Shown here: positions 26,408 to 35,106 of the stretch, piece by piece
Layout of the letters: every line of letters begins with the position of its first letter
Position numbering within the stretch: position 1 is the first letter of the stretch
Source: Mariluticola halotolerans
Lineage (GTDB): Bacteria > Pseudomonadota > Alphaproteobacteria > Rhizobiales > Devosiaceae
Direction: 5' to 3'
Assembly: GCF_021611515.1 (NCBI RefSeq)
Contig: NZ_CP090960.1
Coordinates: 2,108,001 to 2,172,000, forward strand
DNA length: 64,000 bases
Notes under the pieces: model-generated
What the model was told of the DNA's origin: nothing
The model's database searches: none
What the model saw: the letters and a program-made list of their open reading frames with translations, nothing else
Translations under genes and position numbers: made by a program

Positions 26408-27229
26408 ATGACACAAGAGGTCGAGCCGAACGCCGATACGCAAGCTGCCGCGGACGGCAAACGCCCTTACAAGATAAATGTGCTTGATCGCGTCGTTGGG
26501 ATTTTGGAGGCCTTTGCCCGCAGGGGCAGCAACCTGTCGCTCAGCGAGATCGCTCAGGAAACCGACCTGCATGTAAGCACCTGCCTGCGCCTGCTCTCAA
26601 ACCTCCAGTTCCATGGCCTTGTCACCAAGGAAGAGGACAGTGGGCGCTATCGCCTCGGCTACCGGTTTCTGGCGCTTGCCGAAGTGGCCCGTGGGCAATC
26701 AGGATTAGTGGAGACCGCACGGCCCATCATGCGCGACCTTTCGCGCAAGTTCAACGAAACGGTGGTCTTTTCCGTACGCTCCGGCGACTTCCGGATTGAT
26801 CTTGAGCAGATTGTTGGATTGCAGGCTGTAAGGCGGGTGGTCACGCTGGGGATTGAAAAACCACTCTATGCGGGCGCAGCCAGCCGGGTATTGCTGTCGG
26901 GCATGTCAGAGGTTGAACTCGACCGGTATCTTGCACGCGTGAAGCTCAAAAAACTCGCGACGCGCACAATTACAGATGTTCAGGTGCTCAAGGCGTCGCT
27001 GGTGGATATCCGCACACAGGGCTATGCCAAAAGTGTCCAAGAACAGTTTGACGATAGCGGCGGTGGCATCGTTGCGCCGGTTTACGGTGTGCGAGGCGAA
27101 GTTGCGGCGGCACTTGGTATCTCGGTTCCCCAATTTCGCTTCAGCGAGGCCCTGCAGGAGCTTCTGGTGCCGGAAGTCCTTAAAGCGGCAAGCCAGGTCT
27201 CTGACGCAATTTCGGGCAAGAAATCCTAG
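26408..27229 (+). CDS. IclR family transcriptional regulator
   Basis: A 273-residue regulator: winged helix-turn-helix at about 25-85 (VGILEAFARRGSNLSLSEIAQET, then LHVSTCLRLLSNL) and a C-terminal IclR effector domain. It is the last gene of the CoA-transferase cluster, 87 bp behind the MDR reductase, and probably has its own promoter with the inverted repeat at 26342-26395. IclR proteins commonly control aromatic or short-acid catabolism by sensing the substrate. A 12-bp sequence shared with the 21604-21745 intergenic region supports control of the whole locus. Confidence 0.93.
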   Translation: MTQEVEPNADTQAAADGKRPYKINVLDRVVGILEAFARRGSNLSLSEIAQETDLHVSTCLRLLSNLQFHGLVTKEEDSGRYRLGYRFLALAEVARGQSGLVETARPIMRDLSRKFNETVVFSVRSGDFRIDLEQIVGLQAVRRVVTLGIEKPLYAGAASRVLLSGMSEVELDRYLARVKLKKLATRTITDVQVLKASLVDIRTQGYAKSVQEQFDDSGGGIVAPVYGVRGEVAAALGISVPQFRFSEALQELLVPEVLKAASQVSDAISGKKS

Positions 27230-27396
27230 ACAATTGACCGGCGGCATCACGCCTGGGTGTCGCGTCACGTTTACAACCGGATGGCGTTCAGCCACCGCTA
27301 TGCCGGGTATTCATCGACTTTCTGAATGGCGCTGCGCGTCCGGCGCAAAAGCCGTTCCCCCATGCCTTTTTGACGGCAAAACTTTTGGATTGCCAA

Positions 27397-27414
27397 ATAC
27401 CGACCGTATGGTAT
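27397..27414. promoter_or_regulatory. Candidate TetR operator
   Basis: ATACC (27397-27401) and GGTAT (27410-27414) form an inverted repeat with an 8-bp centre, ending 9 bp before the ATG of the TetR gene. This is a usual spot for autorepression. Confidence 0.5.
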
Positions 27415-27423
27415 GTATTGATC

Positions 27424-28059
27424 ATGTCCAGACCCACCAAACAGGCCCCGGAGCGAGGTGATGCAAGTACGCGGCTTTTGGAAGCCGCGCGGGATGTCAT
27501 TCGTCAAAAGGGCTTCGCCGCGACCAGTGTTGACGACCTTTGCCGGATGGCCGCCGTTACCAAGGGCGCGTTCTTTCATAATTTCGGCAGCAAGGAAGCC
27601 CTTGGGGTGGCGGCTGCCGATTTCTGGGCCGAGACGACATCGGCTTTCTTCGCTGCTGCCCCCTATCATCAACCCGCCGACCCGCTGGCGCGCGTGCTCG
27701 CCTATGTTGCATTCCGCCGGGCCATCATCAGCGGAGAACTGGCCGATTTCACCTGTCTTGTGGGCACCATGGCGCAGGAAGTTCATGCAAGCTCGCCGGA
27801 CATTCGTGATGCGTGCGGCCGCAGCATTTTCGGCCATGCGGCAACGCTTGAAGCGGACATCGAACAGGCCCGATCCGACCGCAACATTACGGGCGACTGG
27901 ACTGCGGCAAGTCTCGCCCGGCACACCCAGGCCGTTATCCAGGGCGGGTTCGTGCTGGCGAAAGCGGGAAACAATGCCGAGCTGGCGAAGGAAAGCCTCG
28001 ACCATCTCGACCGCTATATCCGTCATCTCTTTCATATTACGGGAGACAACCCGACATGA
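27424..28059 (+). CDS. TetR/AcrR family transcriptional regulator
   Basis: A 211-residue repressor-type protein with an N-terminal TetR helix-turn-helix (AARDVIRQKGFAATSVDDLCRMAAVTKGAFFHNFGSKEAL, about residues 19-58) and a helical ligand-binding part. The ATG at 27424 gives the usual N-terminus; an upstream in-frame ATG at 27370 would put the operator inside the gene. Its stop overlaps the next ATG (ATGA), so it is co-translated with the zinc-finger-like protein at 28056 and probably controls it. Confidence 0.92.
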   Translation: MSRPTKQAPERGDASTRLLEAARDVIRQKGFAATSVDDLCRMAAVTKGAFFHNFGSKEALGVAAADFWAETTSAFFAAAPYHQPADPLARVLAYVAFRRAIISGELADFTCLVGTMAQEVHASSPDIRDACGRSIFGHAATLEADIEQARSDRNITGDWTAASLARHTQAVIQGGFVLAKAGNNAELAKESLDHLDRYIRHLFHITGDNPT

Positions 28060-28592
28060 ACAAAACCACCCATATCGGCTGCGCCTGCGGCGAGACCCGT
28101 CTCGAATTGCACGGCGCGCCGTTCCTTGTGTCGGAATGTCTTTGTGACAGTTGCCGCGCTGCGGCAGCCCGGCTGGCGAGGTTAGAAGGGGCAAAGAACA
28201 TGCTGACCGCTTACGCGGCGACGCCAAGCGCCGATTATCGCAAAGACCGCGTTCAGGTGGTTTCAGGGATGAAACATCTGAAGGCATTCAGGCTGTCGCC
28301 AGACGCCGGCACGCGCCGCATCGTCGCCACGTGCTGCAACACGCCGGTCTTTCAGGAATTGAAGGGCGCGCACTGGCTCAGCATCTATTTGCACCTGTGG
28401 CCGAACGCGGCACGGCCACGTCCCGAAATGCGTACCATGACCGGCGACCTGCCCGATGCGACCGGTCTGCCCGATGATATTCCGAACCTTAAAACCCACA
28501 ATTTTTCTTTTTACATGAAGCTGCTGGGGGCGTGGATCGGCATGGGCTTTCGCAATCCAAAACTTGAGATACGGGGACAGATCGATGCCTGA
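28056..28592 (+). CDS. GFA/CENP-V-like cysteine-rich protein (DUF6151-type)
   Basis: A 178-residue protein with Cys motifs of the glutathione-dependent formaldehyde-activating (GFA)/CENP-V fold: CACGETR at residues 9-15, CLCDSC at 28-33 and a CCNTP segment near 92, enough for zinc sites. The C-terminal half (FSFYMKLLGAWIGMGFRNPK) is amphipathic rather than clearly transmembrane. GFA-like proteins bind or transform glutathione adducts, but many are uncharacterised. Co-translated with the TetR regulator upstream and the 102-residue protein downstream (8-bp overlap). Confidence 0.75.
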   Translation: MNKTTHIGCACGETRLELHGAPFLVSECLCDSCRAAAARLARLEGAKNMLTAYAATPSADYRKDRVQVVSGMKHLKAFRLSPDAGTRRIVATCCNTPVFQELKGAHWLSIYLHLWPNAARPRPEMRTMTGDLPDATGLPDDIPNLKTHNFSFYMKLLGAWIGMGFRNPKLEIRGQIDA

Positions 28593-28893
28593 GGACAAGA
28601 TCGAAGTTGAGAGCATCACAACGCCCGGCCGTACCCGGCGTGTCGATCGCGCCAAGTATACGGCGATGCGCGCGGCGCTTCTGGCTGTGCTGCCAGAGGC
28701 GGTGCCCGGCATGTCGGTGGCTGAGGCCAAGGCGGCCTTGCTTTCGCGCCTGCCTGACGCACTGTTCCCCCAGGGGAAAACAGCGGGATGGTGGTTGAAG
28801 GCGGTTCAGCTTGATCTGGAAGCCAAAGGCATTATTTCTCGGGCACCCGGCAAGCCGGTACGGCTTTACAAGCACCCCGCCGTCCCTGAATAG
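28585..28893 (+). CDS. Small conserved protein (resembles DUF6958)
   Basis: A 102-residue protein with pattern RVDRAKYTAMRAALLAVLP near the start, then KTAGWWLKAVQLDLEAKGII. I believe this matches a small conserved family (DUF6958) whose function is unknown; the C-terminal part reads like a winged-helix wing (LEAKGIISRAPGKPVRLYKHP). ATG 28585 overlaps the previous stop by 8 bp and is preferred over the in-frame ATG at 28564, which lies inside the preceding gene. Third gene of the TetR operon. Confidence 0.7.
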   Translation: MPEDKIEVESITTPGRTRRVDRAKYTAMRAALLAVLPEAVPGMSVAEAKAALLSRLPDALFPQGKTAGWWLKAVQLDLEAKGIISRAPGKPVRLYKHPAVPE

Positions 28894-28977
28894 CGCAGCC
28901 CGGATATGGGTGGACGCCGGGTTGCCGGTCCTGTATTTTTATGGCTAAAATGCCGTGATCAACAGGATGCCAATAAC

Positions 28978-29889
28978 GTGAAATCTGACACGGTATATAA
29001 AAAGGCCTTCAACACCATCCTGCCGCTTTTGCGGCAGCAAACGCCCGGCAGCCTGATGCCTTCTGAAAACACGCTGCGGGTGCAGCTGGGTGTGAGCCGA
29101 ACCACTGTTCGCAAGGTGCTGGCGGAGCTGGAGACGCGCGGCTATTTGCGGTCGACAGAAGACGGACGGGTTGTGACCGCGCTGCCACCGCAAGGGACCG
29201 GATATCCTGAATCAGAGGTGCTCTCGACCGCCGAGCTGGTGGAACGCCAGTTCATGGAATGGATTGTGCGCGAGGATGTGCAACCCGACGCGCTGATCAA
29301 CGAACTTGAACTGGCGCGGCAATTTGGGGTTGGCACCAATGGCATCCGCGAGTTTCTCAACGGCTTCCGGCGTTTTGGGCTGATTGAAAAACGTCCCAAT
29401 TCCGGCTGGAGTTTCAAGGGTTTTACACCTGAATTCGCCGGCGAATTGTTTGAGATCCGCGAGCTGTTCGAGATGCGTTCAGCGATTGCCTTTACCGATC
29501 TCGGCCCGCAGGATCCGCTCTGGGCCGGGCTTGATGATCTCGATGTCGAGCATCGCGCCCTGCTTGACGATATCGACACGCGGTTCAATGATTTCTCGGA
29601 TCTGGACAACCGGTTCCATCGCCTCGTCAACTCGGTGCAACCCAATCGCTTTGTCACCGATTTCTACGAGATCATCGCCTTTGTGTTTCACTATCACTAC
29701 CAGTGGAACAAGACATGCGAGCGCACCCGCAATGAACGGGCTCTGCTTGAACATCTGAACTATATCGATGCGCTCAAATCCCGTAATCGCCGCCGGATCG
29801 TTTCCGCATGCCGCAAGCATCTGGCAACAGCCCGGCTGACGCTTTTGCAAACAAATTTCGGGGCTGGCGAACCGGCGACAGCCGCTTGA
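28978..29889 (+). CDS. GntR-family regulator with two winged-helix domains and FCD-like C-terminus
   Basis: A 303-residue regulator. A first GntR-type winged helix (ENTLRVQLGVSRTTVRKVLAELETRGYL) is followed at about residues 83-150 by a second wHTH-like segment (LARQFGVGTNGIREFLNGFRRFGLIEKRPNSGW), then an all-helical FCD-like effector domain. Normal FadR-type members have one. GTG 28978 is taken as start (AGGA 12 nt upstream) because the frame further 5' (28906) has no ribosome site. It converges with the zinc dehydrogenase gene and is the likely regulator of the adjacent sugar importers. Confidence 0.8.
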   Translation: MKSDTVYKKAFNTILPLLRQQTPGSLMPSENTLRVQLGVSRTTVRKVLAELETRGYLRSTEDGRVVTALPPQGTGYPESEVLSTAELVERQFMEWIVREDVQPDALINELELARQFGVGTNGIREFLNGFRRFGLIEKRPNSGWSFKGFTPEFAGELFEIRELFEMRSAIAFTDLGPQDPLWAGLDDLDVEHRALLDDIDTRFNDFSDLDNRFHRLVNSVQPNRFVTDFYEIIAFVFHYHYQWNKTCERTRNERALLEHLNYIDALKSRNRRRIVSACRKHLATARLTLLQTNFGAGEPATAA

Positions 29890-29928
29890 AGGCCCCGCCT
29901 CTCCTTGCGTGCCGGCCGGTCTGCGCTG

Positions 29929-30939
29929 TCAAATCTCGATGACGGCCTTGATGAGGCCGGACTTGTGGGTGGCCCAATGCGGCATATCCTTGAGCGCCCC
30001 GCGCAATGTCGTGCGGTGGGTGATCCAGTCGGCAGAGCGGGCACCCCCGGCCTTGATGGCGGCAATCACGCGCTCGAAATCAACCTGCAATGCATTGCGG
30101 CTGGCCAGAAGCGTCATTTCCTTGCGGTGAAAATCCGCATCGACAAAGCTGATGTCGCCCTTGACGATGCTGACAAGACAGTAACGGCCGCCATGCGCCA
30201 CATGATTGAAGCCCTGCTCGATTGAGGCCCGGCTGCCGGTTGCATCGAACACCACATCGAACCCCTCATCGGCAATGGCGTGAAGCGCCCCGCTGTCACC
30301 GGCGTCCACGGCATGGCAATTGGGGACGAGTTTTTGTGCGGCATCCAGACGGTCGCGATCCCGGTCGATAACCGTGACGGCGCCGCCGGCAAGGGCTGCG
30401 AACAGAGCTGTGCCAAGACCGATCGGACCAGCCCCGACGACAAGCACCTGATCGTGCGCGGATACATTCGCGCGCCGTGCCGCATGTGCGCCAATTGCGA
30501 GAAACTCGACCATGGCGCACTCATCGACGCTGAGGCCCGCGGCCGGCACCAGATTGCGCAAAGGCAAGGCCAGCAGCCCGGCCATGCCGCCATCACGGTG
30601 CACACCCAGAACGCCAATTTGGGTGCAACAATTGGGTTTGTCCTTGCGGCAGGCAATGCAGGTGCCGCAGGCAATATAGGGATTGACCGCATAGGTTGTG
30701 CCCGGCGCGATGCCGGATCCTGCCGGGGCCTCCACGATTTCGACGGCCAGCTCATGGCCCATGATGCGCGGGTAATTCAGAAACGGCTGGTTGCCCGCCA
30801 AGATATGATAATCGGTGCCGCAAATTCCAGAACGGCGGGGTGCCACCAGGACCTCGTCATCGCCACGGGCTGGTTGGGGACGTTGTTCAATTGCGAGTGC
30901 GCCCGGTGCGGTAACGACAAGGGCGGGAAAGCTGGTCAT
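29929..30939 (-). CDS. Zinc-dependent alcohol/polyol dehydrogenase (MDR family)
   Basis: A 336-residue enzyme. The catalytic-zinc region has CGTDYHI and GHE; the structural-zinc cysteines are in CGTCIACRKDKPNCC; the Rossmann loop is VVGAGPIGLG. This pattern fits L-idonate, galactonate or L-threonine-type dehydrogenases that oxidise a secondary alcohol of a sugar or sugar acid with NAD+. It is the last gene of the minus-strand importer operon (permease-ATPase-binding protein), separated from the binding protein by a strong hairpin, so it probably takes the imported sugar alcohol or sugar as substrate. Confidence 0.9.
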   Translation of the reverse strand: MTSFPALVVTAPGALAIEQRPQPARGDDEVLVAPRRSGICGTDYHILAGNQPFLNYPRIMGHELAVEIVEAPAGSGIAPGTTYAVNPYIACGTCIACRKDKPNCCTQIGVLGVHRDGGMAGLLALPLRNLVPAAGLSVDECAMVEFLAIGAHAARRANVSAHDQVLVVGAGPIGLGTALFAALAGGAVTVIDRDRDRLDAAQKLVPNCHAVDAGDSGALHAIADEGFDVVFDATGSRASIEQGFNHVAHGGRYCLVSIVKGDISFVDADFHRKEMTLLASRNALQVDFERVIAAIKAGGARSADWITHRTTLRGALKDMPHWATHKSGLIKAVIEI

Positions 30940-30973
30940 TTGAAATCCTTGGTGTGGTCAGGCCGGCATGAGA

Positions 30974-30995
30974 GGCCGGCACCGAGGTGCCGGCC
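30974..30995 (-). terminator. 10-bp hairpin after the binding-protein gene (attenuator-like)
   Basis: GGCCGGCACC and GGTGCCGGCC pair perfectly with a 2-nt loop, 12 bp past the binding-protein stop and 35 bp before the dehydrogenase start. No U-run follows. Such hairpins commonly stabilise the binding-protein mRNA and lower expression of the next gene. Confidence 0.55.
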
Positions 30996-31006
30996 CGGAT
31001 ATCTGA

Positions 31007-31921
31007 TTATTGAAAATCGGCGACGTTATCCGCTGTGACGAGGGCCGCGCCGGAATCAATCAATGTGGGCACGTCTTCCCCGGCAATGGCACGCACCAGG
31101 GCATCGACACCCAGCTCAGCCATTTTTGAGGGATATTGCGCCACAGTTGCATCTTCCTGACCGGAAACGATCTTTTCGATCTCGCCGCAACAGGCATCGA
31201 AGCCGACAAGAATGATGGCATCATTGGCAATGCCGGCATTGGAGATGGCCTGGGCTGCACCAACGGCGGGGGGCCCACAGGCGGCATAGATGGCCTTGAG
31301 GTCCGGGTTGGCAGTCAGCAGATCGTCGGCAACGGAAATGCCAAGTTCCTCGGTGCAGTTGGTGCCATTGCGGCCAACGATCTCGACGTCGAGACCATCA
31401 AGCCCCTCAAGCATGCCATTGACGCGATCATCAAGGGCGGGGACGCCGGGCACACCCTCGAGAATACCAAGGGTGTCGCCGGCCTTGAGCACCGATTTCA
31501 GATAGCCGCCGGCGATCTTGCCAGCCGCATAATTGTCAGTGGTGGCAAGCGCTGTGGCATTTTCCCAACCGGGAATTGAATTGTCCATCAAGACGACTTT
31601 GACCCCGTCAGCGATGGCCCGGTCCAGTGTCGGGGCGACAGTTGGATCGACCGGCGTGATGGCGATGCCTTGTACCCCTTGGGTGACCATGGATTCGATA
31701 AGAGCGATCTGCCCTTCAATGTCGGTCGATGATGCGCCCTGGCCATAGATGATTTCCACGCCCGGATTGGCTTCGGCGTAGGCCTTGGCCGCATTTTCCA
31801 TGGTGGCAAAGAACGGCACCGGAAATTTGGTGATGAAGCCAAGCTTCACATCCGCGGCGGTAGCGGGAACGGCAATTGACGCTGCCAGCGCCAGCCCTCC
31901 CAGAAGTCGAACAAGTTTCAT
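31007..31921 (-). CDS. Ribose-type sugar ABC transporter substrate-binding protein (system A)
   Basis: A 304-residue periplasmic protein of the RbsB/peripla_BP_4 class. Signal peptide MKLVRLLGGLALAASIAVPATA with cleavage near residue 22, then KLGFITKFPVPFFATMENAAKAYAE, the usual first strand and helix of the sugar-binding lobe. Two Cys in CCGE near the hinge are unusual. It follows the ATPase by 72 bp containing hairpin-forming sequence. Ligand not determinable; the dehydrogenase downstream suggests a sugar or polyol. Confidence 0.9.
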   Translation of the reverse strand: MKLVRLLGGLALAASIAVPATAADVKLGFITKFPVPFFATMENAAKAYAEANPGVEIIYGQGASSTDIEGQIALIESMVTQGVQGIAITPVDPTVAPTLDRAIADGVKVVLMDNSIPGWENATALATTDNYAAGKIAGGYLKSVLKAGDTLGILEGVPGVPALDDRVNGMLEGLDGLDVEIVGRNGTNCTEELGISVADDLLTANPDLKAIYAACGPPAVGAAQAISNAGIANDAIILVGFDACCGEIEKIVSGQEDATVAQYPSKMAELGVDALVRAIAGEDVPTLIDSGAALVTADNVADFQ

Positions 31922-31993
31922 TGTAGATCCTCCCGTGTTGCAGCCGGCCCTCTCCGGGCGGCCATTATTCCTGTCGAGCGACAGTAAATTTGC

Positions 31994-32746
31994 TTATTCC
32001 GCGCCCACGATCATGGAGACGAGTTCCTGCTGATTGGACCGTGTGGGATTTGTCAGTTCGCCGACCTTGTTGCCTTGCCGCAGCACGACGGCGCGGTCGG
32101 CCAGTTCAACGACATGTTCCATGTTATGGGTGATCAGGATCACGGCATTGCCCTCGTCACGAAGCTGGGCCACCAGATCGAGCACCTTGCGGCTTTCGCG
32201 CAAGCCAAGCGCTGCTGTCGGCTCATCAAGGATGACGACCTTGCGGGCAAACACCGTGGCCCGGGCCACCGCGATCGCCTGGCGCTGCCCGCCCGACATC
32301 AGCGCCACCGGCGCATCAAACCTGGGCAGGTTCACCTTGAGACGGTCGATCACGGAGGCCGCTTCGCGATCCATCCGGCGGGTCGCCAGAAACCGCATGC
32401 CCCGCGGCAGCCAGCGGGGAAAAGAAAGTTCGCGGCCGCAGTAAAAATTCTGGGCCGGGGTCAGATTGTCGAACAATGCCAGGTCCTGATAGACCGTCTC
32501 GACACCCGCGCTTCGCGCCGCTGAGGGGGTGCGTAACGCAATCTTTTTCCCGTCGAGCAGAATGTCGCCTTCGGTCAGCGTGTGGACGCCGCTGATGCAT
32601 TTGATCAGGGTCGATTTGCCGGCACCATTATCGCCAAGCAGCGCCAGCACCTCGCCGCGATGCGCTTGCAGGCTGACGCCCTTGAGCGCGTGGACGGCGC
32701 CGAAACGCATATGGGCGTCGCGCACCTCGAGAACGGGCGTCTTCAT
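31994..32746 (-). CDS. Sugar ABC transporter ATP-binding protein, single-domain (system A)
   Basis: A 250-residue ATPase: Walker A GDNGAGKST, signature MSGGQRQAIAVARA, Walker B VVILDEP and switch His in ITHNMEH. Unlike RbsA it has one nucleotide-binding domain (FrcA-like) and should work as a homodimer. The true start is ATG 32746, which overlaps the permease stop (ATGA); the longer open frame back to 33172 lies inside the permease gene and is not coding. Confidence 0.92.
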   Translation of the reverse strand: MKTPVLEVRDAHMRFGAVHALKGVSLQAHRGEVLALLGDNGAGKSTLIKCISGVHTLTEGDILLDGKKIALRTPSAARSAGVETVYQDLALFDNLTPAQNFYCGRELSFPRWLPRGMRFLATRRMDREAASVIDRLKVNLPRFDAPVALMSGGQRQAIAVARATVFARKVVILDEPTAALGLRESRKVLDLVAQLRDEGNAVILITHNMEHVVELADRAVVLRQGNKVGELTNPTRSNQQELVSMIVGAE

Positions 32747-33783
32747 CGTGCGCCCCCCGCCTGCCGTACGCGCATTCGCGCCTCCAGATGATTGCGCAAC
32801 ACGTCTGACTCCACGGCCATGACAATGATCACGCCTATGGCGATGAGCTGAAAGTAGAGGTTCACATTGAGCAGGTTGAGGGCATTGCGGATAACGCCGA
32901 TCATGACCGCGCCGACCAGCGCATGGCCGATATGGCCGCGACCGCCAAGAAAGCTGGCGCCGCCTATGATGACCGCGGCAATTGTATCGAGTTCGAGCAG
33001 GTTGCCATAAAGCGGGGAGCCGGCTTCGGTGCGGCCCGATAACAGGATCGCCCCCACGCCACAGCACAATCCGGCGATTACATAGGTCGAGACAATAATC
33101 GCATTGACGGGTATGCCCATGCGCCGTGCCGCATCGGGTTGACCGCCGACCGCATAAATCCAGCGGCCCCAAACCACATAGCGCGCCATTACCGTGATCA
33201 GCAGGGCAACCAGCACGACGACAAAAAAGGAGTTGGGAACGCCAAAGCTGGAACCGCCGCCGATTGTGGTGATCAGCTCGGGCATGCCGCGCATGGTTGT
33301 GTGACCGATGGACAATTCCAGCGCAAGCCCGCGGGCTATCGACAAGGTCGCCAGGGTAATAATGAAGGCGTGCGGCAACCGGCCATAAACAAATATCAAG
33401 CCGTTGACCGCCCCCACCGCCGCCCCGGCCATGAGCATGGTGCCCATCACCACAATCGCGTTGTCATTCACCCGGAACATGAGGGCGCCCAACACCGTAG
33501 CCAGCGCCAGATTGGCACCGACCGAGAGGTCAATGCCGCGTGTCAGGATCACCAGATGCTGGCCCATGGCGACAACCGAGATCACCGCAATCTGGGCCAG
33601 AATGTTGGAGAGGTTGCGTGGCGAAAAGAAATTCGGGACCCCCAGACTGAGCACCACGAACAGCGCCAGCAGGATCACAACCGGCCCGGCGCCGAGCAGT
33701 TTGAGGCCGAGCGAAAGGCCCGTCAAAGGCACACGCGCACCCGCCCCGGAGGACGTGGTTTTGCCGATGGAATTAATCGTCAC
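32743..33783 (-). CDS. Sugar ABC transporter permease, RbsC/FrcC-like (system A)
   Basis: A 346-residue inner-membrane protein with about eight to ten hydrophobic helices and the family motif LTRGIDLSVGANLAL, where ribose-type permeases carry GGIDLSVG. It is the first gene of the minus-strand operon and diverges from the LacI gene at 33992 across 208 bp. It pairs with the single-domain ATPase whose start overlaps its stop. Confidence 0.93.
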   Translation of the reverse strand: MTINSIGKTTSSGAGARVPLTGLSLGLKLLGAGPVVILLALFVVLSLGVPNFFSPRNLSNILAQIAVISVVAMGQHLVILTRGIDLSVGANLALATVLGALMFRVNDNAIVVMGTMLMAGAAVGAVNGLIFVYGRLPHAFIITLATLSIARGLALELSIGHTTMRGMPELITTIGGGSSFGVPNSFFVVVLVALLITVMARYVVWGRWIYAVGGQPDAARRMGIPVNAIIVSTYVIAGLCCGVGAILLSGRTEAGSPLYGNLLELDTIAAVIIGGASFLGGRGHIGHALVGAVMIGVIRNALNLLNVNLYFQLIAIGVIIVMAVESDVLRNHLEARMRVRQAGGAR

Positions 33784-33991
33784 TTTTCTCTCCCCAGCGG
33801 GGGCGTTTGGACCCCGCGCATTTGTGGGACAAATTAAAGTCGGGGGGGCGCCGAAGCGTCAAATTGTTTTTTATGGGCGTAAAATGGGTGATATATACAA
33901 GCAACGGGCTTTGGTTCGGGTTGACTTTGGCGACGCTGATGATCACCAAAAATACCTTTGATGCAGATCTTTCCTGAGGTGAAAAACGGCA

Positions 33992-35062
33992 ATGCCGAGG
34001 ACGAAACGACGGGCAAGCGCTGGACGGCCCACGATGATGGACGTCGCTGCCGCAGCGGGTGTTTCCCAGGCGACAGTCTCGCTTGTCCTTAGTGGAAGCA
34101 AGGGCGCGAGACTGTCTGCGGAAACCCGGCGGAAAGTGCTCGAGGCGTCCAAGACGCTCGGGTACCGGTTCGTGCGCCGCGGGTCGCGGACGGTGCCGGA
34201 CGGCCATTCGACCATCGTTTTCATTGCCGATGAAATCTCGACGGATCCATGGATGTCGCTGGCATTCGAGGGCGCGCGCGACAGGGCAATCGAGGTCGGG
34301 GTGAACCTGCTGATGGTGGTCAGCCACGGGGATGCCGATGTGGAAACCAATATCCTGGCTGACCTTGGCAAGTTGCCCCTTTTGGGGGTGATCTATGGCA
34401 CGATCCTGACACGGCAGGTTCAGGTTCCCCCGGCGCTGGCAGAGAACCGTCTGGTCATGGTCAATTGCTATGATGCGGCGGGCGCGTTTCACGCCATTCT
34501 GCCCGGCGACCAGTTGGGTGGCCGGACCGCAACCGAACACCTGCTCCAGACCGGACGCCGGCGCATTGCCCTCATCAATGGGCAACCCGGGCTCGATGCG
34601 ACGCGGGACCGCCTCAAGGGTTACCGCCAGGCGCTGGCCAGCAACGATATTCCGTTCGACCCTGCTCTGGTGCGTCCGGGCAATTGGGAGCCGTCAGCAG
34701 GATATGAAATGACCCTGCAACTGATGGGGCTCGACAACCCACCCGACGCGATATTCTGCGCCAATGACATGATGGCGGTCGGTTGTTATGACGCCTTGCG
34801 GTTTCTGGGGGTCAATGTGCCAAGGGACGTATCGGTCATAGGTTTCGATGACCGCGAGATTGCCCAATATCTGCACCCGCCCCTGAGCACGCTGATACTG
34901 CCCTTTTACGAGATGGGGCGGACGGCTGTGGAACTGATGCTTGATGTTGCCGGCGGGTTGCACCGCTCACCGAGCCGGACAAAAATTGAATGCGAGTTAC
35001 TGCCGCGGGCCTCAACGCGGGTCCGCCCGGAAATGTCCGGCAAGGAGATGGCGGCAGAGTAG
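33992..35062 (+). CDS. LacI family transcriptional regulator
   Basis: A 356-residue regulator with N-terminal LacI helix-turn-helix (TMMDVAAAAGVSQATVSLVLSG, about residues 14-35) and a periplasmic-binding-protein-like effector domain. GAGGTG precedes ATG 33992 by about 12 nt. It lies between systems A and B, diverging from A and converging with B, so it probably controls A and perhaps B in response to a sugar. I do not see an unambiguous operator in the 208-bp divergent region. Confidence 0.93.
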   Translation: MPRTKRRASAGRPTMMDVAAAAGVSQATVSLVLSGSKGARLSAETRRKVLEASKTLGYRFVRRGSRTVPDGHSTIVFIADEISTDPWMSLAFEGARDRAIEVGVNLLMVVSHGDADVETNILADLGKLPLLGVIYGTILTRQVQVPPALAENRLVMVNCYDAAGAFHAILPGDQLGGRTATEHLLQTGRRRIALINGQPGLDATRDRLKGYRQALASNDIPFDPALVRPGNWEPSAGYEMTLQLMGLDNPPDAIFCANDMMAVGCYDALRFLGVNVPRDVSVIGFDDREIAQYLHPPLSTLILPFYEMGRTAVELMLDVAGGLHRSPSRTKIECELLPRASTRVRPEMSGKEMAAE

Positions 35063-35106
35063 GTTTTAAGCCGCCCCGCGCTTGGCGGGACGGCCTGGGG
35101 CTGCGC

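Noticed and set aside
31994-33172. Open frame of 392 codons covering the system A ATPase and extending into the permease
   Set aside because: Only the part from ATG 32746 encodes ABC ATPase sequence; the upstream 140 codons are a shadow of the permease gene.
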